Notes under the pieces: generated by a model | What the model saw: the letters and a program-made list of their open reading frames with translations, nothing else | Database searches by the model: none | What the model was told of the DNA's origin: nothing | Translations under genes and position numbers: made by a program | Source: Bog-473 sp963742035 | GTDB lineage: Bacteria; Actinomycetota; Acidimicrobiia; Acidimicrobiales; RAAP-2 | DNA: 64,000 bases | Assembly (NCBI GenBank): GCA_963742035.1 | Contig: CAVUKH010000013.1 | Coordinates: 247,518 to 311,517 of the forward strand | Reading direction: 5' to 3' | Part shown: positions 26,022-34,086 of the stretch, one piece after another | How positions within the stretch are numbered: position 1 is the first letter of the stretch | Layout of the letters: each line of letters opens with the position of its first letter

Positions 26022-26057
26022 GGAGCTGCCGTTCTGGCCTCACGAAGGGGGTATCTC

Positions 26058-27419
26058 GTGGCCGTGATCACCAATCCGTACCTGGAGGGCAACTTCGGAC
26101 CCGTCCTGGAAGAGGTGACCGCCGTCGACCTCCCCGTGACCGGCCGGATTCCAGAGGCGCTGACCGGCCGCTACCTCCGCAACGGTCCCAATCCCGTCTC
26201 GGCCCCTGAACCCTCCACGTACCACTGGTTCACCGGCGACGGGATGGTGCACGGGATCCGGCTGCGCGGGGGCCGGGCCGAGTGGTACCGCAACCGCTGG
26301 GTGCGTTCGGCCGAGGTGGCGCGCGCCCTCGGCGAGGAGCCTCGCCCGGGGGCCGTGCATGCCGGCATGGACTTCGCACCGAACACGAATGTGATCGGCC
26401 ATGCCGGGCGCACCTTCGCCCTCGTCGAGGCGGGTACCCGCCCGTACGAGCTGAGCAACGATCTCGAGACGATCGGCCCCTGCGATTTTGGCGGCACGCT
26501 GGAGGGCGGCTACACGGCGCACCCCAAGCGCGATCCAGTGACGGGCGAGCTCTACGCCGTCTCGTACTTCTTCGGGTGGGGGAACGAGGTGGAGGTGACG
26601 ATCCTCGACACGGACGCCAGAGTTCGGTCCAGCCGACGCATCGCCATGGGTGGACCGGTGAGCCTGCACGACTGCGCCATCACACAACGCTTCATCGTCC
26701 TGCTCGATCTCCCGGTGACGTTCAGCATGGATGCCGCCGCAGCGGGCGCGTCGTTCCCCTATCGCTGGGAGGAGGGGTATCACTCCCGCGTCGGCCTCCT
26801 ACAGCGGGACGGCGACTCGACCGACGTCGTCTGGCACGACGTCGAACCGTGCTACGTGTTCCACCCGATGAACGCGTTCGACGACCCCGGCGGTGCCGGC
26901 ATCGTGCTCGACGTCGTGCGTCACCCGTCCATGTTCCGCACCCACCAGCTCGGTCCTTCGGAAGGGACGCCCACATTGGAGCGCTGGCACCTCGACGGGC
27001 ACGGCGGTGCGGTCAAGGAGGAGCGGCTCGACGACCGCGGGCAGGAGTTCCCGCGCGTCGACGAGCGGCGTGTCGGCCTGCACCACCGCTACGGCCACGC
27101 GGTTGCGGTCGGCGACCCTGACGACATCCTTGGAACGGGGTCGGTGCTGGTGCGTCACGATTTCGAACGGGGGACGAGCGAGACCCGGTCCTTCGGTCGT
27201 GGGGCCAGCCTGGGGGAGGCGGTCTTCGTGCCCCGCAGCAGTGCTGCGGGCGAGTCGGAGGGTTGGTTCCTCCTCCTCGTGCACTCGGCGGCGACCGGCA
27301 CCTCGGCGCTCCACATTCTCAACGCCGACGATCTCGCCGGTGAAGCGCAGGCCGTCGTTCAGCTGCCGCAACGAGTGCCTGCCGGCTTCCACGGGAATTG
27401 GGTGCCCGACCTGGCCTGA
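26058..27419 (+). CDS. Carotenoid cleavage oxygenase family protein
   Basis: A 453-residue seven-bladed propeller enzyme of the RPE65/CCO family, which uses non-haem iron to cleave carotenoid or stilbene-like double bonds. The N-terminus GRYLRNGPNPVS is diagnostic. Four iron-binding histidines are visible in order: YTAHPKRD, SLHDCAIT, VFHPMNAF and GFHGNWVP near the C-terminus. Substrate unknown; no carotenoid genes are in the window. Start GTG 26058 follows AAGGGGG at good spacing. The following gene starts 44 bases downstream. Confidence 0.92.
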   Translation: MAVITNPYLEGNFGPVLEEVTAVDLPVTGRIPEALTGRYLRNGPNPVSAPEPSTYHWFTGDGMVHGIRLRGGRAEWYRNRWVRSAEVARALGEEPRPGAVHAGMDFAPNTNVIGHAGRTFALVEAGTRPYELSNDLETIGPCDFGGTLEGGYTAHPKRDPVTGELYAVSYFFGWGNEVEVTILDTDARVRSSRRIAMGGPVSLHDCAITQRFIVLLDLPVTFSMDAAAAGASFPYRWEEGYHSRVGLLQRDGDSTDVVWHDVEPCYVFHPMNAFDDPGGAGIVLDVVRHPSMFRTHQLGPSEGTPTLERWHLDGHGGAVKEERLDDRGQEFPRVDERRVGLHHRYGHAVAVGDPDDILGTGSVLVRHDFERGTSETRSFGRGASLGEAVFVPRSSAAGESEGWFLLLVHSAATGTSALHILNADDLAGEAQAVVQLPQRVPAGFHGNWVPDLA

Positions 27420-27463
27420 CCCGGTCCCGACTGGCCCTACCGGAGCGGGGGTACAATTTCGAC

Positions 27464-28258
27464 GTGTTCGTCTGGCACTGGGTCCAGCAGCATCGCCTCC
27501 TGTCGGTCATCGCCCTGGCCTTGATCATCGTCAGCAGCGCCGGGGGAACGGCCTGGGCTCTGGTCTTCCGCACGGTGTCGTCGCCCGTGGGCCTGCGCGA
27601 GGCGCTGCGCATGTACCGCAAGGAGCAGACGGGCAAGATGCTCGCCACGCTGCGCAACCGGTTGCCCGCTCCCGGGGTCTACACCTATCGCACCAGCGGC
27701 GGTGAGAGCCTCAACCTCGTCGGCGTGGCCCGATCCTTCCCGTCCAGCACGTCCATGATCGTGGCTGACGGTGTCTGCGCCACCGTCAGCTGGGTCCCGA
27801 TCACCCAGCACACGGAGGCCACCACGGTCTGCAACACAGTGCACGGGGGGCTCACTATTCCGAAATTTGTGACGAACGAGTCCATCGCCGGCTCGACCAC
27901 CACGTCCACGATCACGTGCCCGTCGACTGCCTACCTGCTGCCCCCAGAGCCGCACCCCGGTCAGCGGTGGGGGGTCACCTGCGCGCTGGTCAGCCCGGCG
28001 GAGAAGATCGACCTGAAGGGACAGACAGTGGGCCGATCCACCGTGGTGGTCGACGGCCATCGGGTCTCGGTCATGCACACCCGTGTCAACCTCACCTTCA
28101 CCGGGGCCGAGCACGGCACGAATCCGACTGATTTCTGGGTCGTGCCCAGCACCGGCCTCATCGTGCGGGAGCGCGAGACGGTGGGCGTGACCCAGGGCGG
28201 CGTGCGCTACTCGGAGAACATGGAGACGACGCTCAACGGGCTTGCTCCGGCACACTGA
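27464..28258 (+). CDS. Membrane-anchored exported protein
   Basis: A 264-residue protein of unknown function. An N-terminal membrane helix (LLSVIALALIIVSSAGGTAWALV) is followed by an extracellular domain with four Cys (in GVCATV, TTVCNTV, ITCPS and VTCALV) that could form two disulfides. The rest looks beta-rich. The chosen start GTG 27464 places the helix near the N-terminus, as expected for a signal anchor; the frame is open further upstream. It may be co-transcribed with the oxygenase. I do not recognise a family. Confidence 0.7.
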   Translation: MFVWHWVQQHRLLSVIALALIIVSSAGGTAWALVFRTVSSPVGLREALRMYRKEQTGKMLATLRNRLPAPGVYTYRTSGGESLNLVGVARSFPSSTSMIVADGVCATVSWVPITQHTEATTVCNTVHGGLTIPKFVTNESIAGSTTTSTITCPSTAYLLPPEPHPGQRWGVTCALVSPAEKIDLKGQTVGRSTVVVDGHRVSVMHTRVNLTFTGAEHGTNPTDFWVVPSTGLIVRERETVGVTQGGVRYSENMETTLNGLAPAH

Positions 28259-28268
28259 CGGTCGTCCA

Positions 28269-28302
28269 GACCGTCGCCCAGCCCTGACCGTCGTCCAGCC
28301 CT
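28269..28302. repeat. Two 17-bp direct repeats
   Basis: GACCGTCGYCCAGCCCT occurs twice in tandem, with a partial copy just before, between the convergent ends of the exported-protein gene and the MmcQ/YjbR gene. Confidence 0.8.
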
Positions 28303-28306
28303 GACC

Positions 28307-28678
28307 TCAGCCTGCCGGCGGGCCGACCAGTGCCGCCAGCCGCTTCGGAGCAGTCAGGCAATAGCTCTCGGCGATCATCTCGGCCATCTCGTCCCAGTCG
28401 GGAGCCTTCCGCAGGTCCAGCCGCACGCCGACCCAGCCCTTGGGCCCCACGTACTTCGGGACGAAGAAGCGCGTCGGCTCGGAGGCCACCAGGACCTGTT
28501 GGGCGCCCCGGGGTGCCTTCATGGTCATGGAGGTGCCGTCCTCGCTGGTCATGAGGAAGATCTTGTCCCGCACCCGGAACGCCGGGGCGGTGTGGCCGCC
28601 GAACGAGCGCTCCTCGGCCTCGGGCAGGGCCAGGCAGATGTCCCGCACCCGCTGCAGCGCGGTGCGAGCCGCGCTCAC
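28307..28678 (-). CDS. MmcQ/YjbR family protein
   Basis: A 123-residue protein of the MmcQ/YjbR (DUF419) group, which has a CyaY-like fold and may bind DNA. Seen: ALPEAEERSFGGHTAPAFRV, DKIFLMTSEDG, KYVGPKGWVGVRLD and the C-terminal SYCLTAPKRLAAL, all typical. Start GTG 28678 overlaps the ferritin-like gene stop as GTGA, placing it last in the acyl-CoA operon. Its role there is unknown. Confidence 0.84.
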   Translation of the reverse strand: MSAARTALQRVRDICLALPEAEERSFGGHTAPAFRVRDKIFLMTSEDGTSMTMKAPRGAQQVLVASEPTRFFVPKYVGPKGWVGVRLDLRKAPDWDEMAEMIAESYCLTAPKRLAALVGPPAG

Positions 28679-29835
28679 CCCGCCGACGCCGACGCCGACG
28701 CCGGCCCCGCCGCCCGGTCCTGCGCCACGGCGTCGTACGACGCGTAGTCCGTTCCGGTGTCGTCGGCGAACTCGAACTCGAGCAGGCCCGCCTCGCCCCA
28801 CCGGTCGCGCAGATATCCGTTGTTGGCGTCGAGCAGACCGAGCTTGCGCACGTTTGGCACCAACTTGGCGAAGAAACCGCGGGCGAAGCCCCGCATCGGG
28901 TTCATCTTCACCTTCTCCGCCGCCTGCATGATGAAGGGGAGGACCTCCTCGGCGGTCGTCCCCATGCGCTCCCACACCTCGGGCGTCGTGGCCCGGGCGC
29001 GCGAGTTGAGCGTGGCGTCCACCAGGAACTCCTGGCGCTCCTTCAGCTCGGCTTCGCTCAGGTCCCGGTAGAACTCGGACAGCGTCAACACGCCGAAGGC
29101 GACGTGGCGCGCCTCGTCGGACATCACGTAGCGCAGCAGCTTGGTCAGCAATGGCTCCTGCGTACGCCGCAGCATGTCGCCGAACGCGGCGAGCGCCAGC
29201 GACTCAATGACGATCTGCATTCCCAGATAGGCGATGTCCCATCGCGAGTCCTCCAGCAGCGACCAGATCTGCTCCTTCAAGAAGGGGCTCATCGGGTAGG
29301 CGTCGCCCAGCTTGGTGCGGAGATACTTGGCGAACACCTCCGTGTGTCTGGCCTCGTCCATGGTCTGGGTCGACGCGTAGTACTTGGCGTCGATCCACGG
29401 CACGGTCTCCACAATCTTGGCCGCGGTCATCATGGCGCCCTGCTCGCCGTGCATGAACTGCGAGAGGTTCGCCTTGAAGAACTCGATCCCGAGCTGCGTG
29501 TACTCCTTCTCGGTCCACGTGGCCATGGGGGAACGGGGCAGCGTGCCGGCCACCCGCGCCACCGCCAGCAGAGGGCTGTCCTGCTCGGCCACGAGGCGCT
29601 CGGGGTCGACGTCGATGGACCAGTCCAAGTCCGTCACGCTGTTCCACTGCGAACCCATGGCCTTGTTGTAGAGCGTGACGAGCTGTCCGCGGTCCCGCTC
29701 GTAGTCCCACAGGAACAGCCGCTCTGCGTTGTCGTGGATGACCTGGACGGCGGCCTCGACCTCCTTCCGGCCCGGTACCTGAGGGGTGACCTCCGTGGTC
29801 CCGGACACCGGAGGTGTCGAGGTGGTCCCGGACAC
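28675..29835 (-). CDS. Ferritin-like diiron protein (acyl-ACP desaturase-like)
   Basis: About 386 residues, mostly helical, with carboxylate and ExxH motifs for a diiron centre: Glu in MHGEQGAMM, DEARHTEVF, VIESLALAA and DEARHVAFG. This fits diiron desaturases, N-oxygenases or R2-like oxidases, so an O2-dependent oxidation of an acyl substrate is likely (inference from operon context). The N-terminus is problematic. GTG 29835 lies inside a tandem repeat and has no ribosome site, whereas ATG 29906, 10 bases after the SDR stop, is well placed but out of frame, because one repeat copy is a base short. The C-terminus is a short Ala/Ser repeat. Confidence 0.85.
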   Translation of the reverse strand: MSGTTSTPPVSGTTEVTPQVPGRKEVEAAVQVIHDNAERLFLWDYERDRGQLVTLYNKAMGSQWNSVTDLDWSIDVDPERLVAEQDSPLLAVARVAGTLPRSPMATWTEKEYTQLGIEFFKANLSQFMHGEQGAMMTAAKIVETVPWIDAKYYASTQTMDEARHTEVFAKYLRTKLGDAYPMSPFLKEQIWSLLEDSRWDIAYLGMQIVIESLALAAFGDMLRRTQEPLLTKLLRYVMSDEARHVAFGVLTLSEFYRDLSEAELKERQEFLVDATLNSRARATTPEVWERMGTTAEEVLPFIMQAAEKVKMNPMRGFARGFFAKLVPNVRKLGLLDANNGYLRDRWGEAGLLEFEFADDTGTDYASYDAVAQDRAAGPASASASAG

Positions 29836-29898
29836 CGGAGGTGAGGTGGTGCGGACACAGGAGGTGTCGAGGTGGTCCCGGACACCGGAGGTGTCGGA
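29795..29898. repeat. Four 27-bp repeats with one frame-breaking copy
   Basis: The unit GTGGTCCCGGACACCGGAGG + TGTCGAG occurs at 29795 (27 bp), 29822 (24 bp), 29846 (26 bp) and 29872 (about 27 bp). On the minus strand it codes for PPVSGTTST repeats at the N-terminus of the ferritin-like protein. The 26-bp copy shifts the frame between ATG 29906 and the body of the gene. Confidence 0.9.
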
Positions 29899-29915
29899 GC
29901 GCTCATGGACCGAGG

Positions 29916-30830
29916 CTACTTCCGCTTCCCGCCCATGTTGGCGTTCGGAGCCGCCTTGGCCACCAGGTCGGGCACGATCTTGCCGAGCTCGGCCGGGTCC
30001 CAGCGATCGCCCTTGTCGGCGGCCGGCCCCTCCACCCAGCCCTCGGCGACGCTGAGGTGGTCGCCCTGCACGTTGAAGACGCGGCCGGTGATGCCCGCCG
30101 ACTCGGGGCTGCCGAGCCAGACGACGATCGGTGCGATGTTGGCCGGGTCGAAGGGGTCGAACTCCTCGGGCTTCTTCTCGGTCGGAGTGAAGCCCCCGCC
30201 CAGGTTCTCGGTCATGCGCGTGAGGGCGGCCGGGGCGATGGCATTGACAGTGACGCCGTAGCGCTCCAGCTCCATGGCGGCGATGATCGTGAACGATGCG
30301 ATGCCTGCCTTGGCGGCGCCGTAGTTGGTCTGGCCCACGTTGCCGTAAATCCCCGATGGCGAGGTCGTGTTGATGATGCGGGCGTCGTTGGTCTCGCCGG
30401 CCTTGGTGCGGTTGCGCCAGTACTCCACCGCGTGACGCGTCGGCGCGAAGGTGCCGCGCAGGTGCACCCTAATGACGGCGTCCCACTCGTCGATGGTCAT
30501 GTTGACCAGCATGCGGTCTCGCAAAATGCCGGCGTTGTTCACGAGCACGTCGATCGTCCCGAAGGTGTCGATGGCCGCCTGAATCAGGCGGCCCGCGCCG
30601 TCGTAGTCCGAGACGTCGTCGCCGTTGGCCACGGCCTCACCGCCCATGGCGCGGACCTCGTCGACCACCTGCCCCGCCGGGCCGTCTGAGGAGCCGGACC
30701 CGTCCACCTCGGCGCCGAGGTCGTTGATGACCAGCTTGGCACCCTGGCTGGCGAACTCGAGGGCGTGCTCGCGCCCGATGCCCCGCCCTGCCCCGGTGAT
30801 GACGACGACCCGTCCGTCACAGATACCCAC
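29916..30830 (-). CDS. SDR oxidoreductase, 3-hydroxyacyl-CoA dehydrogenase-like
   Basis: A 304-residue short-chain dehydrogenase. Motifs: TGAGRGIG for the cofactor, NDLG after strand 2, NNAG, and the catalytic Ser/Tyr/Lys in TTSPSGIYG and TNYGAAKAG. The N-terminal pattern with GREHALEFASQGAKLVINDLG and the C-terminal RVFNVQGDHLSVAEGW resemble the (3R)-hydroxyacyl-CoA dehydrogenase part of MFE-2-type beta-oxidation proteins. Start GTG 30830 has an excellent site (AAAGGAGCTGAAC). It sits 18 bases after the acyl-CoA synthetase stop, in the same operon. Confidence 0.9.
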   Translation of the reverse strand: MGICDGRVVVITGAGRGIGREHALEFASQGAKLVINDLGAEVDGSGSSDGPAGQVVDEVRAMGGEAVANGDDVSDYDGAGRLIQAAIDTFGTIDVLVNNAGILRDRMLVNMTIDEWDAVIRVHLRGTFAPTRHAVEYWRNRTKAGETNDARIINTTSPSGIYGNVGQTNYGAAKAGIASFTIIAAMELERYGVTVNAIAPAALTRMTENLGGGFTPTEKKPEEFDPFDPANIAPIVVWLGSPESAGITGRVFNVQGDHLSVAEGWVEGPAADKGDRWDPAELGKIVPDLVAKAAPNANMGGKRK

Positions 30831-30848
30831 GTTCAGCTCCTTTGTTTG

Positions 30849-32420
30849 TCAATCCGGCTTCGACGCCGCTCGGTACTGCTCGCGCAGCTTTCTCTTGAAG
30901 ATCTTCCCAGTATCCTCCCGCGGCAGCTCCGGCACGAAGTCGACGCTCCGGGGGCACTTGAAGTGAGCCAGGCGATCCCGGCAAAAGCCCATGAGCTCAG
31001 CCGCCAGCTGGTCGGAGCCCTCCACGCCCTCGGCCGGCTGGACCACGGCCTTCACGGCCTCGCCCCACTCCTCGTCGGGCACCCCGATGGTGGCGACGTC
31101 ACCGACGGCGGGATGCTCCAGCAGGACCGCGTCCACCTCGGCAGGGTAGATGTTGACGCCACCCGAAATGATGAGGTTGGCGGTGCGGTCGGTGAGGTAG
31201 AGGAACCCCTCGGCGTCCATGTATCCCATGTCGCCCAGGGTGAAGTAGTCGCCGCGGAAGGCACCGGCCGTCTTCTCGGTGTCGCCGTAGTAGTCGAACT
31301 TGGTGGCGGCGGGTGCCTGCAGGAACACGAGGCCGATCTCGCCCGGCGGCAGGTCGTTGCCTTCTTCGTCGGCCACCTTGACCAGGCCGGGGACCATGGG
31401 GCGGCCGACCGTGCCGGGGTGGGCCAGCCAGGTCGTGGAGTCGACGAGGGTCCCCAGGCCCTCGGTGGCGGCGTAGTACTCGACCACGACCGGCCCCAGC
31501 CACTCGATCAGTCGTTGCTTGACGGGAACCGGACACGGCGCCGCGCCGTGGATGACGAAGCGCAGCGACGAGGTGTCGAAGCGCTCCCTGGTCTCCGCCG
31601 GCAAGGCCAGCAGGCGGTGGAACATGGTCGGGACCATGTGCGTGTGCGTGATCCCGTGCCGTTCGATCAACTGCAGGGCCTCCACCGGGTCCCAATGGTC
31701 CATGACGACCAGGGGCACGCCGTAGAGGGACGGCACCGCCACCGAGAAGGCCAGAGGGGCGGCGTGATAGAGCGGGCCGGTCAGGAGATGGGCGTCGACG
31801 GTTGTCTCGTAGTCCTCGTCGTATCCGCAGAAGTTGACGGAAGCCAGCGCGCTCACGACGGCGGAGTCGCGGTGCACCCCCTTGGGCCGCCCGGTGGTGC
31901 CCGAGGTGTAGAGCATCTGGGTGCCCAGGACGGGGTCCTCTATGTCGGAGCCGTCCTCCTCGGCCACCACGGAGTTGTACATCTCGAAGCCGGGGATGTA
32001 GCCCCCCGTGTTGATCGTGACCAGGCCCGGCCCGCCGGCGGCTGCCGCCACGGCGAGCTTGTCGCCCAGAGTGCCCGAGCACACGAAGGCCTTGGCCTCG
32101 CAGTTGTCGATGATGTACGCCGCCTCCTCCCCGGTCAGGTGCCAGTTGATCGGCGTGAGGCGAAGCCCCGTGCGCTGCGCGGCGTAGAGCACCTCCAGGA
32201 AGGCCGGCTCGTTTGTGCACATGAGGGCGACGGAGTCACCTGGCTGCAGCCCGCGGGCCCGCAGCGCACGGGACACGCGATTGATCTCCGCGTTGAAGTC
32301 GGCATAGGTCCGGTCTCCGTGCGGGGTGATGAGCGCGAGGCGGTCGGGGATCCGGGCCGCCCACCAGGCGTGGAGCATGCCCTGGGCCACTGCGGCGCGC
32401 TTGTCGTCCGGCCCGCTCAT
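30849..32420 (-). CDS. Acyl-CoA synthetase (FadD-like)
   Basis: A 523-residue adenylate-forming enzyme that activates a carboxylic acid to its CoA ester using ATP. Seen: the P-loop YTSGTTGRPKGV, YYAATEG, the hinge region FTLGDMGYMDAEGFLYLTDR, GGVNIYPAEVD and the C-terminal catalytic Lys in REDTGKIFKRKLRE. The substrate may be a bulky or branched acid such as a steroid side chain, given the neighbours (inference). ATG 32420 overlaps the DUF35 stop as ATGA. Confidence 0.92.
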   Translation of the reverse strand: MSGPDDKRAAVAQGMLHAWWAARIPDRLALITPHGDRTYADFNAEINRVSRALRARGLQPGDSVALMCTNEPAFLEVLYAAQRTGLRLTPINWHLTGEEAAYIIDNCEAKAFVCSGTLGDKLAVAAAAGGPGLVTINTGGYIPGFEMYNSVVAEEDGSDIEDPVLGTQMLYTSGTTGRPKGVHRDSAVVSALASVNFCGYDEDYETTVDAHLLTGPLYHAAPLAFSVAVPSLYGVPLVVMDHWDPVEALQLIERHGITHTHMVPTMFHRLLALPAETRERFDTSSLRFVIHGAAPCPVPVKQRLIEWLGPVVVEYYAATEGLGTLVDSTTWLAHPGTVGRPMVPGLVKVADEEGNDLPPGEIGLVFLQAPAATKFDYYGDTEKTAGAFRGDYFTLGDMGYMDAEGFLYLTDRTANLIISGGVNIYPAEVDAVLLEHPAVGDVATIGVPDEEWGEAVKAVVQPAEGVEGSDQLAAELMGFCRDRLAHFKCPRSVDFVPELPREDTGKIFKRKLREQYRAASKPD

Positions 32421-32875
32421 GCTGACGCTCCCGGCTCGTCGGCGGCCCCGACCGGGCGGAACAGCGCGAGTTGCCGGCCGTCGCTCAACGGTTCCCAGGT
32501 GACGGTCACCGCCATGCCGCTGTGGACATCAGCCGGCGGACACCCGACGACATTGGTCATCATGCGCACCCCTTCCTCCAAGTCGACCAGGGCGATGCAG
32601 AACGGCGCACCGCCCGCGAACGCCGCACCGGCGGCCTCCGGTCTGTGTTCGACGACTGCGGCGTGCACGGTGGCCCGCCCGCTGGCTTCGCGCCACGCCA
32701 GCGGCCCGGACGCGCCGCAGTGCGGGCAGAGCACCCGCGGATAGAAGACGCCGCGGTCGCAGGCGGTGCACCACTGTACGAGGAGGCGTCCCTCTCGGGT
32801 GGCCTCCCAGAAGGGTCCGCTCTCGGCGCCGACGGGCGGCTCGAAGCGCACCGGAGTCACGGGCTCGGCGGTCAC
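32417..32875 (-). CDS. DUF35 Zn-ribbon/OB-fold protein (aldolase partner)
   Basis: A 152-residue protein with a zinc ribbon (CTACDRGVFYPRVLCPHC) and an OB-fold (GRATVHAAVVEH, PFCIALVDLEEGVRMMTNVV, SGMAVTVTWEPL). It is the probable partner of the thiolase-like protein encoded just upstream, whose stop it overlaps by GTGA; ChsH2-type DUF35 domains bind acyl-CoA and are needed by Ltp2-type aldolases. Start GTG 32875; its stop overlaps the acyl-CoA synthetase start. Confidence 0.86.
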   Translation of the reverse strand: MTAEPVTPVRFEPPVGAESGPFWEATREGRLLVQWCTACDRGVFYPRVLCPHCGASGPLAWREASGRATVHAAVVEHRPEAAGAAFAGGAPFCIALVDLEEGVRMMTNVVGCPPADVHSGMAVTVTWEPLSDGRQLALFRPVGAADEPGASA

Positions 32876-34044
32876 AGGGTGGCCTCGGTCCCCAGGACGG
32901 CAGTGGACATGACGGAGAGGAACATGCCGGAGCCGTGGGCGACGGCGACTTCGGCTCCCTCCACCTGGCGGGCGTCGCCCTCGCGACGCAGCTGGCGCAC
33001 GGCCTCGGTGATCAGGAACATCCCGTACATACCGGGGTGGGTGAACGACAGTCCGCCACCGTTGGTGTTCATGGGGAGCGAGCCACCGGGCCCGAGACCG
33101 CCCTCGGCCGCGAAGGGGCCGCCCTCGCCCTTGGCGCAGAAGCCGAGGTCCTCCAGATGCAGGAGGGCGGTGATGGTGAAGCTGTCGTAGCCCATGAGGA
33201 CGTCGACGTCGGTCGGGCCCAGGCCGGCCATGGCGAAGGCACGGGAGCCCGACACCGCTCCCGGTGTCGTGGTGAGGTCGGGCATCTGTGTGATCCCCGC
33301 GTGGTCGGTGCACGTCGCGGCGCCGAGAACGTAGATCGGAGGCTTGCGCAGGGTCCGGGCGCGTGCCGCGCTGGTCATGACGAACGCGCCGGCACCGTCG
33401 GTGACGAGGCAGCAGTCGAGCAGGTGCAGGGGGCTCACCTGGAGCGGGGAGGCGAGCACGTCGGCGATCGTGAGCGGATCGCGGTACCGGGCCCGTGGGT
33501 TCAACGCGGCCCAGGCCCGTGTCTGCACGGCGATGGAGGCCAGCTGCTCCGCGGTCGTGCCGAAGTCGTGCATGTGGCGGGCGGCAGCCAACGCGTAGGG
33601 GCCCATCGGCAGGCGCAGACCGAAGGGGAGCTCCCATTCGGCCAACGGATTCGGGCCCGCCATGGCGCGCCCGGGGCGCCGCCGCCCGCGGATGCGGTCG
33701 CTGCGCGGTGTCGCGGCGTAGACGCTCACCACCACGTCGCACACGCCGGCCGCGATGGCGGCGGCTGCGTGCTCGACGTGCACCTCGTAGCTCGATCCAC
33801 CGGTCATGGTCGACTCGACGAAGGTCGGGTGCACTCCCAGGTACTCGGCGAAGGCCACGGCCGAGTCGGGATGGCAGACGCCGTCGACCTCGTCCAGCGT
33901 GAGACCGGCGTCCGCCAGCGCGTCGAGCACCATGGCGACCTCGAGCTCCCGGCCCGTGCGGTCGAGCTCGCCGGTGGGGGACACGTCATCGGCGACGCCG
34001 ACGATGGCCGCCGCGCCGCGCAAGCTGCGGTTCTCCCCGTCCAC
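32872..34044 (-). CDS. Thiolase-fold protein lacking the catalytic Cys (Ltp2-like)
   Basis: A 390-residue thiolase-superfamily protein. Where true thiolases have a nucleophilic Cys (SNACATG in the paralogue at 16.8 kb), this protein has TMTGGSSYEVHVEHA, so Cys is replaced by Gly. The C-terminal Cys is also lost (VAHGSGMF). The central HDCF block is replaced by GYDSFTITALLHLEDLGFC and the Tyr and Asp are kept. This matches Ltp2-type retro-aldolases that remove the side chain in steroid degradation together with a DUF35 partner, which follows directly. Aldolase rather than thiolase activity is therefore likely. Start GTG 34044. Confidence 0.86.
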   Translation of the reverse strand: MDGENRSLRGAAAIVGVADDVSPTGELDRTGRELEVAMVLDALADAGLTLDEVDGVCHPDSAVAFAEYLGVHPTFVESTMTGGSSYEVHVEHAAAAIAAGVCDVVVSVYAATPRSDRIRGRRRPGRAMAGPNPLAEWELPFGLRLPMGPYALAAARHMHDFGTTAEQLASIAVQTRAWAALNPRARYRDPLTIADVLASPLQVSPLHLLDCCLVTDGAGAFVMTSAARARTLRKPPIYVLGAATCTDHAGITQMPDLTTTPGAVSGSRAFAMAGLGPTDVDVLMGYDSFTITALLHLEDLGFCAKGEGGPFAAEGGLGPGGSLPMNTNGGGLSFTHPGMYGMFLITEAVRQLRREGDARQVEGAEVAVAHGSGMFLSVMSTAVLGTEATL

Positions 34045-34086
34045 TCTCCGTGACCCCCCGGTCCAGCCGACCCTTTCGTGGGAGGC

